NCBI GenBank assembly: GCA_964462515.1
Contig: CAYWXK010000054.1
Span: 1 to 23,246 of the forward strand
DNA length: 23,246 nucleotides
DNA from: CAYWXK01 sp964462515
Lineage (GTDB): Bacteria > Planctomycetota > Phycisphaerae > Sedimentisphaerales > Anaerobacaceae
Direction: 5' to 3'
Under the pieces are notes generated by a model. The model had not been told where the DNA came from and did no database searches. It saw only the letters and a program-made list of their open reading frames with translations. Both the position numbers and the translations under genes were made by a program. Of this stretch, positions 7,742 through 17,300 are shown in pieces; within the stretch, counting starts at the first letter, position 1; each line of letters begins with the position of its first letter.

Positions 7742-8003
7742 AAATCCTTAAACCGGTTTCTTCAACAATATCATTGAATAGCGATTTTCGAGATAAATCA
7801 ACAAGGTCAACAGGCTTCGATAAGTGCTTAACAAGTTCGGCATAAAACTTAAAGAACAACTTTTTTTCAATACCTTTTACTCCGAGGTCTATATCGTTAG
7901 CGCTTTGTGATTGCTCAACAGATGAGCCAAATAATAAAACAGAAGAAACATGATATTTTTTGGCAAAACGCAAAATAATATTTTTCTCATGCTCTGTCAC
8001 CAT
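7734..8003 (-). CDS. MntA-like nucleotidyltransferase antitoxin
   Basis: This 89-residue minimal nucleotidyltransferase has the signature LFGSS followed after a short gap by DID (G26, S27, D37, D39) and a third acidic residue in PVDLVDL (D66). This is the complete GSX9-10DXD active site of the MNT family. In MntA-HepT systems this enzyme AMPylates the HEPN toxin and acts as antitoxin. The start is supported by GAGGTG about 4-5 bases before the ATG. The gene lies 36 bases downstream of the HEAT-repeat gene on the same strand and overlaps the HepT gene by 8 bases. It may be transcribed from the HEAT gene's promoter or its own; no clear promoter fits the short gap. Confidence 0.9.
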   Translation of the reverse strand: MVTEHEKNIILRFAKKYHVSSVLLFGSSVEQSQSANDIDLGVKGIEKKLFFKFYAELVKHLSKPVDLVDLSRKSLFNDIVEETGLRIYG

Positions 8004-8039
8004 TTCACACCTCGTTAATCTGTGTCTTTTTAGCTCTTG

Positions 8040-9842
8040 TCAGCTTTTTGCCTGGTCGAGGATGAGGTCTTTGACCTTCTGGCTGGGTAAATTCAGGGAG
8101 CCATAAGCGGCGGCGGCGGCGCCGCGTAGGGCGGGGTCGGTTTCATCGGAGCTAATAAGAGTATAAATGCCATCAACCATCTGGTCAACGAGCAAATTGG
8201 CGTTGAGTTTTGCCGATGTAGCAAGCGACTCAAAGGCCGATATTCGAACCTCCAAACTGTTGTCACTACTGAGAGCCATCGCTGCGATTGCTCGCTGGGC
8301 ATCAGGGCTATTTAAGTAAGCTAAAATCTGGGCAGCGAGTATCCGGATTTCAGTGCGCTTATCGTTTGTCGCATTCACAAGGGCAGTCAGGGCACCGGAT
8401 AAATCAACGGCACGGTTCCGCGTCTGAGCGAGCTTAAGCATAACCTTTGCCGCACGTAAGGCGTATGTGTTGGCAATCTCTTGCGTCCAGGCGCCTGAGC
8501 CTTCAACTTCACTGCCGGCAGACTCTGGACCTTCGACGAGGGCATCAGCTAAATTTTTGACAACTAACTTGCTGGCAGGGAAACCTTCCTTTGGCCCGGC
8601 TGAAGCTACCGCTATCGCTGCGCTGTATCGCACCATTTTGTCATTAAATAAAAGAGCCTGAACGAGCGGCTGCTCAGGGCCGACACGATAAAGCAGCGAT
8701 TTTTCGCCAGCGGTTGTAGCCAGTGCTTCGACGATACCGAGCGCCACGTAGGCATCTTTATCTTTGACAGCCCTTGCGAGGGCCTGATGGAGGTATTCAA
8801 CGCCCGCGGTGGTTGCATAGACAAGCGCATCGGCGTGACGCTCGCCAAAATAAGCGGGCATTTCCACGCCTGCAGACTCGGCTTTGAAGAAGGCGGCCAG
8901 CCACAGGCCGATAGCTGAGCCGAACGCAGGGTCGGCTCTCAATGCCCACTCGCAGCATTGCATCGCCATAAGCTCGTTGAAATAACTCCTGTCCACCTCC
9001 TCACGGACAAGTTTTTGGCTGTCCAGGTCCCAGAACCAGATATTGGCAAAATTTGCATCCTCAGCAGGAGCTAAAGATTGCGTGTGATAATAGTATTTCT
9101 GTGCAAGCTGGTAGAATAAATTTGCTGCGGCGACCTTCGCCGTAGCAGGGTCAATCTTGAGCATACTGTTCCTGGCCAGTTCGCGAAGCTCGGCTGATTT
9201 ATCCGTCTCGAAAACATACCTCAAATAAGGCTGCGACGCCCCGTAGCCGATTTTGCCCATCGCCTTTATTATCTCGGCTTTGACCGCTACATCTTCGGTT
9301 TGAAGTGCGGCGGCGAGCGGTCTTATTGAGTCTCTGCCTATTTGCGGCAGCGCCCACACAAGATATGGCAATTCATTTTTGCGGGACTCATCGGCCATTG
9401 CATCGAGCATAAACGGCACAGCGTATTCGCCGGCATCCTGAAGCTTTTTTACGGCGGTGAGCCGACCGCGCTCTGTGGTGCTCAGCCTTCTTACTTCCTC
9501 GGCGACAAATTTCGGCTCTGCTCTGCGGGTAAATCTGCCTTGCTCGACAATATCGAGAATTTTTCCGGTCAGCTCGGCCAACGCAGCGTCAGGCGCAGCT
9601 TCATTGACCCTCTGGAGAATCTCATAGCCTTCGGGATTTGCTTTACTGAGGGCAAGCAACTGCGCGGAGTCAGGGTTACTTTGCAGGATAAGCTGCGCAT
9701 ACCCTGCGGCCAAATCAAATCGGCCAATCTTTATATAATGTAAAAAGTCGTTCCAGGTGTCTTCGAGGGTCTGTGCAAATGCAACGCTTACCAGAAAAAT
9801 TGCTATTATCCCCATTACAGAGAGTGCTTTTCGGCTGGTCAT
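8040..9842 (-). CDS. Secreted HEAT-repeat protein
   Basis: This 600-residue protein begins with a Sec signal peptide (basic MTSRK, hydrophobic core, probable cleavage after VAFA near residue 23). The rest is almost entirely alpha-helical and alanine-rich. HEAT-type pairs are visible at about residues 140-235 (PFMLDAMADES, IRPLAAALQTEDVAVKAEIIKAMGKIG), 355-425 and 460-595 (RTEIRILAAQILAYL, LEVRISAFESLA, DPALRGAAAAAYGSL). A TPR-like helix pair is possible at 30-60. HEAT solenoids are protein-binding scaffolds; here it would act in the periplasm. No enzyme motif was seen. GGAGAT lies about 7 bases before the ATG. The partner is unknown, and proteins of this architecture are common in planctomycetes. 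Confidence 0.8.
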   Translation of the reverse strand: MTSRKALSVMGIIAIFLVSVAFAQTLEDTWNDFLHYIKIGRFDLAAGYAQLILQSNPDSAQLLALSKANPEGYEILQRVNEAAPDAALAELTGKILDIVEQGRFTRRAEPKFVAEEVRRLSTTERGRLTAVKKLQDAGEYAVPFMLDAMADESRKNELPYLVWALPQIGRDSIRPLAAALQTEDVAVKAEIIKAMGKIGYGASQPYLRYVFETDKSAELRELARNSMLKIDPATAKVAAANLFYQLAQKYYYHTQSLAPAEDANFANIWFWDLDSQKLVREEVDRSYFNELMAMQCCEWALRADPAFGSAIGLWLAAFFKAESAGVEMPAYFGERHADALVYATTAGVEYLHQALARAVKDKDAYVALGIVEALATTAGEKSLLYRVGPEQPLVQALLFNDKMVRYSAAIAVASAGPKEGFPASKLVVKNLADALVEGPESAGSEVEGSGAWTQEIANTYALRAAKVMLKLAQTRNRAVDLSGALTALVNATNDKRTEIRILAAQILAYLNSPDAQRAIAAMALSSDNSLEVRISAFESLATSAKLNANLLVDQMVDGIYTLISSDETDPALRGAAAAAYGSLNLPSQKVKDLILDQAKS

Positions 9843-9898
9843 CGAAATATCTCCAAAAAAGCGTTCTTACAAACCACCAATTACAAGCCATTATTCCC

Positions 9899-9904
9899 AT
9901 TATA
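9899..9904 (-). promoter_or_regulatory. Possible -10 box for the HEAT-repeat gene
   Basis: A perfect TATAAT is present on the minus strand 57 bases before the HEAT gene ATG. No good -35 box is seen at 16-18 bases (TTGGTT is at 15), so the assignment is weak. Confidence 0.3.
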
Positions 9905-10015
9905 CATATTCGTCTTTAGAACCAATATAACATAAACCATACCCCTTCTGTCAAACAAAAAACCCCTGCCGGAACCAGAAAAAGGCGATAAAAGTGCTTC
10001 TGAATGATTTTTTTA

Positions 10016-10045
10016 TTGCGTTCATCATCGCATTTTGTATATAAT
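10016..10045 (+). promoter_or_regulatory. Sigma70-type promoter for the prepilin region
   Basis: TTGCGT (10016-10021) and TATAAT (10040-10045) are 18 bases apart on the plus strand, in an AT-rich stretch. This would start a transcript near 10052 that runs through the hairpin at 10079 into the decayed prepilin copy and then the intact one. Confidence 0.55.
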
Positions 10046-10078
10046 CACGATACAAGCCTTGATACAGCGAAAAATGAT

Positions 10079-10135
10079 TTACCGGCGGACTTGCCCACCC
10101 CGCACCGTATGGTGCAGGGGGCAAAAAGCCGGTAA
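10079..10135. repeat. Large nested hairpin element
   Basis: TTACCGGC (10079-10086) and GCCGGTAA (10128-10135) are perfect 8-bp complements. Inside them GCCC/GGGC and CCGCACC/GGTGCAGG (one bulged A, GTAT loop) also pair, giving a long GC-rich hairpin of 57 bases. The 5' arm contains GGCGGACTTGCCC, related to GGTGGACTTGTCC inside the prepilin leader (10506-10518). It looks like a REP-like mobile hairpin or a structured 5' leader. There is no T-run, so it is not a canonical terminator. Confidence 0.6.
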
Positions 10136-10173
10136 GAAAAATAACAATACGGTGTAGGAGTGGCGGAATATGA

Positions 10174-10458
10174 AAATGCCGGTTGCAATCCTTGAGGCAG
10201 TGCCGAAATCCGCCGCCGTATGATGGTTATACAGGCGATAAACCTAACCTCAACGAAATGGACTTTGTCTGTGTCAACCGACACAATGGCGCGGTAAATG
10301 GTGCCTTTATGGATTGGTCTGCCAGAAAAATAGGTCTCAAGGAACTGTGGACCTTGAAGTGGCATCGAAACTACAACAACGCCAGCCCCTGGACCAAAGC
10401 CGGCGGCGTCAAGCCCACTAACTGGCCGCAATGGATGAAAAAATTCAAGGACTACTAA
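10174..10458 (+). pseudogene. Truncated prepilin-type protein, C-terminal remnant
   Basis: The last ~70 codons of this frame (from DKPNLNEMDF) are a close paralogue of the C-terminus of the next gene. NRHNGAVNGAFMDWSARK corresponds to NRHDGGINMLFMDWSTRK, and both share GLKELWTLKWHR, AGGV and FKDY at the end. The frame is closed by a TGA at 10171 and has no prepilin N-terminus. A nearby ATG at 10170 leads in another frame to a stop after 17 codons. So the hydrophobic N-terminal helix and most of the head are missing, and this appears to be the decayed upstream half of a tandem duplication. A short protein initiating at TTG 10183 or ATG 10258 cannot be excluded. Confidence 0.7.
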
Positions 10459-10469
10459 AGAGAATCATT

Positions 10470-11303
10470 ATGAAAGAGCGGCAGGGATTTATCCGCCAGA
10501 CAGACGGTGGACTTGTCCGACATACGTGTGGCGGATTTACATTGATTGAGCTTCTGGTCGTCATCGGGGTAATAGCGATACTTCTGGCGGTATTGATGCC
10601 TGCGCTGCAGCGGGTCAGGAGACAGGCAAAGGCGGTCGCCTGTCGAGCCAACCTTCGCCAATGGGGACTCGTTATTTCGACATATTTACAAGATAATGAT
10701 GGCAGGTTCTGGGAACTACAGTCCAACCCAAGCCAGTTGTGGTTCAATGTTTTGGATGCCTGGCGCTATGAGGACCTATACTTCTGCCCTATGGCAGTTA
10801 AAGTGAACCCTGACCCGGAACGGAACTATGCTGGCGGAACTGTCTTTGGTAGTAAATTCACAGCTTGGCAGCTTGTTGATTCGGGGAGGTCTGATAGTAA
10901 GGCTGCGCGAGGCAGCTACGGTTTGAATAGATGGGTTGCTGATATAGGATATTCCGGCCAGGATACGAGTGCCTGGTACTGGAAGACTTGCTATGTTGAG
11001 CATCCGGATAGAGTGCCGGTATTCTCAGACTGCATTAATTTTGCTATTGGCCCACAAGACGTTGACAAACCACCGGCGTATGAGGATGAGCTTCTGGCAT
11101 ATCTGGGTTTCTGTGCAATCAATCGCCATGATGGGGGAATAAATATGCTTTTTATGGATTGGTCCACAAGAAAGGTTGGACTTAAGGAATTATGGACATT
11201 GAAGTGGCACCGCGAGTTTGATACGGCAAACCGCTGGACCATAGCCGGCGGCGTCCAGCCAACCTACTGGCCGGAGTGGATGAGAAAATTCAAGGACTAT
11301 TGA
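10470..11303 (+). CDS. Prepilin-type N-terminal cleavage/methylation protein
   Basis: From the ATG at 10470 the protein is about 277 residues. It has a type IV prepilin processing site, CGG|FTLIELLVVIG, followed by a hydrophobic helix and the planctomycete-typical 'LMPALQRVRRQAKAVACRANLRQWG'-like segment. The C-terminal half contains the NRHDGG...FMDWSTRKVGLKELW block seen in DUF1559-related pseudopilins. Such proteins are processed by a PilD-type peptidase and may assemble as pseudopilins or act as exported single proteins. The leader is unusual: MKERQGF is followed by about 15 extra residues before the real cleavage motif, and these are encoded by a palindromic repeat (10491-10536). An earlier in-frame ATG (10431) lies within the upstream remnant and is less likely. 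The gene ends 3 bases before the converging M56 gene. Confidence 0.85.
   Translation: MKERQGFIRQTDGGLVRHTCGGFTLIELLVVIGVIAILLAVLMPALQRVRRQAKAVACRANLRQWGLVISTYLQDNDGRFWELQSNPSQLWFNVLDAWRYEDLYFCPMAVKVNPDPERNYAGGTVFGSKFTAWQLVDSGRSDSKAARGSYGLNRWVADIGYSGQDTSAWYWKTCYVEHPDRVPVFSDCINFAIGPQDVDKPPAYEDELLAYLGFCAINRHDGGINMLFMDWSTRKVGLKELWTLKWHREFDTANRWTIAGGVQPTYWPEWMRKFKDY
10491..10536. repeat. Palindromic repeat inside the prepilin leader
   Basis: ATCCGCCA (10491-10498) and TGGCGGAT (10529-10536) are perfect 8-bp complements enclosing GACGGTGGACTTGTCC. The element is in frame and encodes the extra residues between MKERQGF and the GG|FTLIE cleavage site. Related ATCCGCC/GGTGGAT pairing occurs in the intergenic hairpin at 22834. 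Confidence 0.55.
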
Positions 11304-11306
11304 CGA

Positions 11307-14300
11307 CTACGGCTGAAGAATCAATGTTTTTTCTCCACCTTCTTTTACTTTCCAACCTTTATCCAAATATATCATCTCAAGCACGTCCCAGATGGACATT
11401 TCTTTTTCAGTAAGTTTAATCTTCTGGTTTTCTATCGAAGGGTCCGGAATCAGCCGTGGATTAGAATCGGTCTTGGCGCTGATAAGCTGACAAAGCTCAG
11501 AAACACTATAATCTCTTGCTTCGGGCTTGACCTTCCGGTTAAAAGTCCAGAGGCCGACTTTTGCGTGTTCACTCACTTTTATCGGAAGAATATCCACAGT
11601 CGCTTCACGTCCGCCTAAAACTTCCATTTTTGTCGCGCTCATAAAATAAATAGGCCCTGCAAAAACGCTATAACTACCAGGCGGCAGGTTCTTAATCTTG
11701 AGAACATTTCCATCTATAACTGTATTGTAGTATAGAGCGTTTTTCTCCAAACGACCTAACCGCTCGTCCTCAGGGCCGTGTGCTTTTCCATCATCCCACG
11801 CCAGAAGACCCACATTGCGGCTGATAACCACGAAGGGCGGTATCTGAGGTTTTTTAACGGGGTCTTCCGGCATCTTGATTATCACACTTGTCTGATAGTC
11901 TGCCGGCTTTATCTGAACTTCTTTGGTTTCTGATGCTTCTACATTAAGTTTCGTAATGCCGCCATAATAGGTTATGTTGCAGGAGTCCAGCGGCAACCGT
12001 CCCATTTCAGAAGGCGGCGGCGAAAAGTTATCAATTATGGCAAATTGCATAACATCGATAGAGTATTCACCGCCGGTCAATCCTGTGAAAGAAAATCCTG
12101 TCGTCAACAACTTGTCTCTTTTCGGACTCGGCCTCTCAATCCAGACACTTGACGCAAATGCCGACAGGTGCGGGTCTCGTCCTGGCGGAATAAAGTAACG
12201 GCCATCTAACGCTTCAAGACGAAACAGCCAAAGACCTTCCAACGGCTTGCCATCAGAATCCACAATAGTTACGTTGATTTTTGTAGCAGGTTTCAGACCA
12301 ATTCTTACATCGGGAGCTGGCTTGCCTTTGATGAGCTTAATCTTTTCATCATACCGGACAAAATCTGGATGTGTAACAACAAGAGGATGTAAATCGTATT
12401 CAGGATGCTCGTCTGAATAGGCTAATCCATCCAGCTCGAACCGGCCATTTGGGTCGGTTTCGGACTTGGCGAAAAAACCCTGTGAACGATGTCTTGAATA
12501 GTTAGAACCGCCTGAGTCGCCGAAGTCACCCACGCCCACGTAAACACCCTCAATCGGCTGGCCCGTGACAGCATTCACCACAACACCTCGAATCCGTCCT
12601 CGCGCTTCATTTGGCTCCTGCACTCTCGGTTCACCACCGCTAGATTCAGAAGTTTTATCACTCTGCTTCACCTCAACCTGCACATCGGGTTTTACTGGTG
12701 GCATACCTTTGCGCAGAGCCTCAACCATTCTTTCAACTTCTTGTTGTGTAAAGTCGCCAACTACCGTCCCTTCGTTTTGCAAGGGAGACATAATCATAGG
12801 TGTCGATACCACTTCACCATCAATGATGACCGCTAATGTCTTTCCGATATTTCCTTTAGTAAGCTCGTAAAAAAGTTCACCGCCTCTTTTGTCAAATTCA
12901 AACCCGATTGCTGGCCGACCATTTGAATCTTTTATAGCATAGACTTTCTGAAGACCCCAGGAGCGATCAGTTCCTATTGGAGGCCAAATTGAGTGTTTTT
13001 GGCGGGCACAGAAAAGTAAATACTTCTTTCCTTTATATTCCTGCACAATAAAACCAGGCTGAATTCTCAAATCTTCTTTAATACTATACCATTGATAAGC
13101 TTCACCTCTTATTGAACCTGCAAATGGCCCTTCAGTAGATAAGCTTCCTTTGTATTTGCTGATATCTTCAGGCGTTAAACCAAGCCATTCGCCTTGAGAA
13201 TTGTCAAGTACAATATGAAACTCAAGTAAACTTCCCTCTGATGCAGCAAGAACTCTTGGACCAGATTCCTTTGCTTTCTTCTGTTGCTGCCACCACTGCC
13301 GCCAGCGTTGAGCGACTTCTCTGTATTGTGCTCGCTCGAGATCCCGAAGTTCTGGAGTTATCACATCTCCTATAGTGATAAAATGTTCATGGCCTTCCGT
13401 ATGGTCGGTCAATCTCTCTAATGCTATGGTAATCTCCCTCACAGGCCGACATAATCGAACCCCATCGGCAGATGGGTTAACCTGATATCGCCTTATAAAT
13501 CTTGATAACTCTGTGTCTGCCTTACCAACGCCGTAATCACTTGAAAAACCACTTCTCTCAAGAGCGTCAATTAGAGCAGGAACAGCGTTAGAATCACCGA
13601 TTGCACGTAAAGTAAATGCTATGACACTTTGTGTTTGCGGTCTTTCTGCTGTTCTTATTTCAATTGAAAGCGGTTTAACTGCTGGCGAGCCTATTTCAAT
13701 GAGTTCCTTAACGGCAGAAAACCATTTCTCCCGATCGCCAACCTCAAAATCTTTGAGGATTCCTATAAGTTCTTCAATTTTTTTATTTAAGTCTTCCTGA
13801 CTCTCCCCCTCAACCTGCACATCGGTTTTTTGTCCCGCAATCATCACAGCATCAAGGTGCTCCTTTAAAAATTTTCCCAAGACCTTCCGAGTCTCCTCCG
13901 CTGTTATCATGTCTATGTCATGTATGGACCAGTTCTCCTTGCCGTCTGAAATCACTTTTACCATATGCAAAACCAGCGGCCCCATTCGTCCTCGTTCGTC
14001 CCTGATAACCGAGCATATCGCTAGTCCCGACTGAGCATCGGTATAGACAGCCATAACCTTCAGGTTCTGACCTTCGGCCGCTTCGTGAATATCCTTTATG
14101 TGATCGTCAGGCAACGTGTGGTGGGTAAACTCTCTGGCCTTTTGATATTCGCCGGCCAGTGCCATCGCAACAAAAGTCTCTGCCGTCTCACGGGCGTCCC
14201 GTTCCTTTCTGTCAGGCTCGCTAAGCCCATCGATTCGTTTGACCTCAGGGAATTCCTCAAGAACCTTGGTTAGCTTGTCCTGTTCTTTTAGTTGCTTGTT

Positions 14301-17300
14301 TATAGCCCCTTTGAAAATACCCTTGGGTATAGCGGCCCGGTCATTGAAACTGCACCGCTCAATGTCCAATTCATAATGCTGGTGTTCATACACTCTCCCG
14401 TCCGTTATAGCGAATGACTTGAAATCAACCTTAACCGGGAACCATCCACCGGGTATTACCTCCTGCAGCTTGACCGTATGTTTCATACGCGGACTACCAT
14501 CTGAATTGTACCATTCTTCATTCACTATCCCGTAACCTTTAGATGGGTCGTAGTGCTCAATGCTATAGGCTCTGTAGTCCGTGTCCGTTTCATTCATGTT
14601 CTTGGTCATAAGCCTTATGAGCTTAACGCCGTTGGTGTCTACCACTGACCATTCTTTCCTGATATTTTCCCGCTTGTTCCCTTCCAGAATCAGCCAGTCT
14701 CGTGACCCTTGCCCTCTCCAGCGCGTAATTGTCGGCCCAAACCAATTCTCATGATAATTAAACCTCGGCTTCCTTGATAGGAGACTCCCGTCATAGGAAT
14801 TACCGCCTTGCTGCTTGTCAACCCAGAACCGACCGGTGGGATCTGTGTAGACCTGGTCTTGAACATATTTTGTCGCAATCTTTTTGCCGTCCCACCAAAG
14901 CTCGTGTTGACCTGCGAGCTCCCTCCTGGGGTCATTGCTGTCAGAATAACTATAATTCACACTCTTTCCGCTCCACGCCAGAACTCCGCACTCAAACTTG
15001 TCCCTGTTTTCACGAAATCCCTGAATCAATTTACCCTCAAGCTCACTTTTTGCTTTTTCACCCTCAACCTGCACATCGGGTTTTTCAATCGCCTGCTGGA
15101 TTATCTGCCATCTAATGTTAGCCTTGCCTTCATCGAATTCCTGAACTTCCACGACCGCTATGTTGCCTTGGGAGGTCTTAATCAAAATGTACCTGCACTG
15201 CCCTGCGAATATGCCGTGAACTCCACGGACTTTGAGTGATTCAATTTTTTGCGCGGCAATAGCTAAGGCATCAGCGAAATTCTCAGCCTCAAGTATCGGC
15301 AGCATATTTACAAGGCCATCTGGCTTTGTGAATAAGCTCCCCCCTGCGTCGTTGTCCCAGCTTACGTCGTATTCGTCAGGCCAATCCTTGTCTAACCGCA
15401 TCAGCTTGCCGCTATCCAAATCCAAAACAACTGGCGGTTTATCTGTAAGTATCGCAAGATTTTTAGCAGATTGTTGCTTTAACATTTTATAACGAATCTT
15501 TACGTTACCATTCTTACTTTCAAGAAGCTGGAGCAAGCCGATACCACCTTCGCGTGTTTCAAACACATATGTCTTTGGCTCGTCACCTCGGCTTTGCGAA
15601 AACTGTAATCCTGGAGGGACGGTTTCATAGTCAGGTATAACTTCTTCCGGATAGCCTGTTTTTAGAGTATCTAAAACATCTTCAGCAGAGCCATACCATA
15701 AGTTATTCGCTACTTTCACGAAAATCGTCTGCGGTGTGATTTCAAATCTCCCCTTATCATTCAAAAAATCAATTCCGTACTTAAGACTCCATTCTATAAC
15801 TTCTTCAGGCGGTGATGATCTTGTTAAATAAGACGGTGGTGTAAATGCTTCATTTCTATCAAGATCAAAAAAGAAGTCCTTACCGATTTCAGAAGAATAG
15901 ATAACTGTTTCTACCACCTCTCCAAATGCATCTACCACTTGGACCTGCACAGCGGCTTTTTCAAATTCGATTTGCACATCGGTTTTTACGCCTGGCTGCA
16001 AAGAGACGTTCCTGAATCTAACCTCGCCCCAATCCTGCTGGCAGCGAGCTATTCCGGCTAATTCCTCAGCCGGAAATTTAAAGGTTAGTATACTTCCTTC
16101 CTCTCTTCCTTCCTTTCCTTCCCTGGAGAACAGCATAATAGCGATGGGTTCATGAAGTTTACCTGATTTGTCGAGAGCTAAGAACTCCTCATCAAGGCGG
16201 ATGTAGATTCCGTGAGTGATTTCAATACTGAAGCATCCCTCAGGAAGACGCCTCAACTTCCCGATTCTCGTCACTGCGAAATTCTTAAAGTTCTCTGTTA
16301 GGATTGCCTGCTCTTTGCTCATCTCCTCCTCAGTGACCGGTATTGTAAATATTGCTTTCCATTGTCCTACTTTTAGGAGCAAATTCCCAAACCGTCTATC
16401 GGCAGGATAATCAAATGCTCCCAGCCAAATATCGCCTGACGGTAAATAAGAGGTATCTTTTAAGCGAACGGTATTTGACCCCTGCCAAGAATACGCCTGG
16501 ACTTCAACATTTAAGCCCTGTACTTTGAAAGCGGCAACTGTTCCACGGCCATCGATATCTGATTCAAAAACCCCTTTAATAACTGTCGGTTCACCATCAG
16601 GTTTCCAGGCCTCAATCCCTCGTTCTGCAAGTCTCAACAGTCCCACTAATTCGACCTTCACGCCGTTAGGCAACGTAGCAACAAATCCCATTTTTGGTTG
16701 GGCTTCTTTTTTACCTTCTTTGGCCTTAGCCATCGGCAGCAAGATTGCTGCGATTACAATCAAGGACAGCAGACCAAAAATTCCAAGTTTTGTATTTTTT
16801 GGTATTGGCCGGGTAAGGATGCGCTTAATCCGGCTGCTAAGAGCGCTCTTGGATTCCACTACGCCTATCAATGGCAGACTCAAAGCGGGGCGCTTAAATG
16901 ACAATTTCGCAACGCTGACAAGCGTTTGCGGATATTGCTTTGCATTTTGGCCCATAGTTACCAGAACCATTTCATCGACTGCCTGCTCGCGGATTCTGCG
17001 GATTATGGCGTTGGCAATCCATAAAAGCGGATTGTAGAAATAGACAATCTGCAAAATGGTCTGGACGAGGTTCACCCACAAATCGCCGCGCTTGATATGC
17101 GCAAGCTCGTGGAGCAAGACCGCTCTGAGCTGGTTTGAGTCTAAACTGGAGGCAAGATTGTGCGGTAAAAGAACGACGGGCCTGAATAAACCGCACACAG
17201 CAGGACTTGTTGCATTAGCTGATACCTTCAGGCCGATTCTCCTTGTGACCTCTATACGTTCGAGGCAGGAATTAAATGTATCTTTTATAGAGATATCTGC

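Noticed and set aside
10079..10135. Intrinsic terminator
   Set aside because: The hairpin is strong but is not followed by a T-run on either strand, and it lies at the start rather than the end of a transcript.
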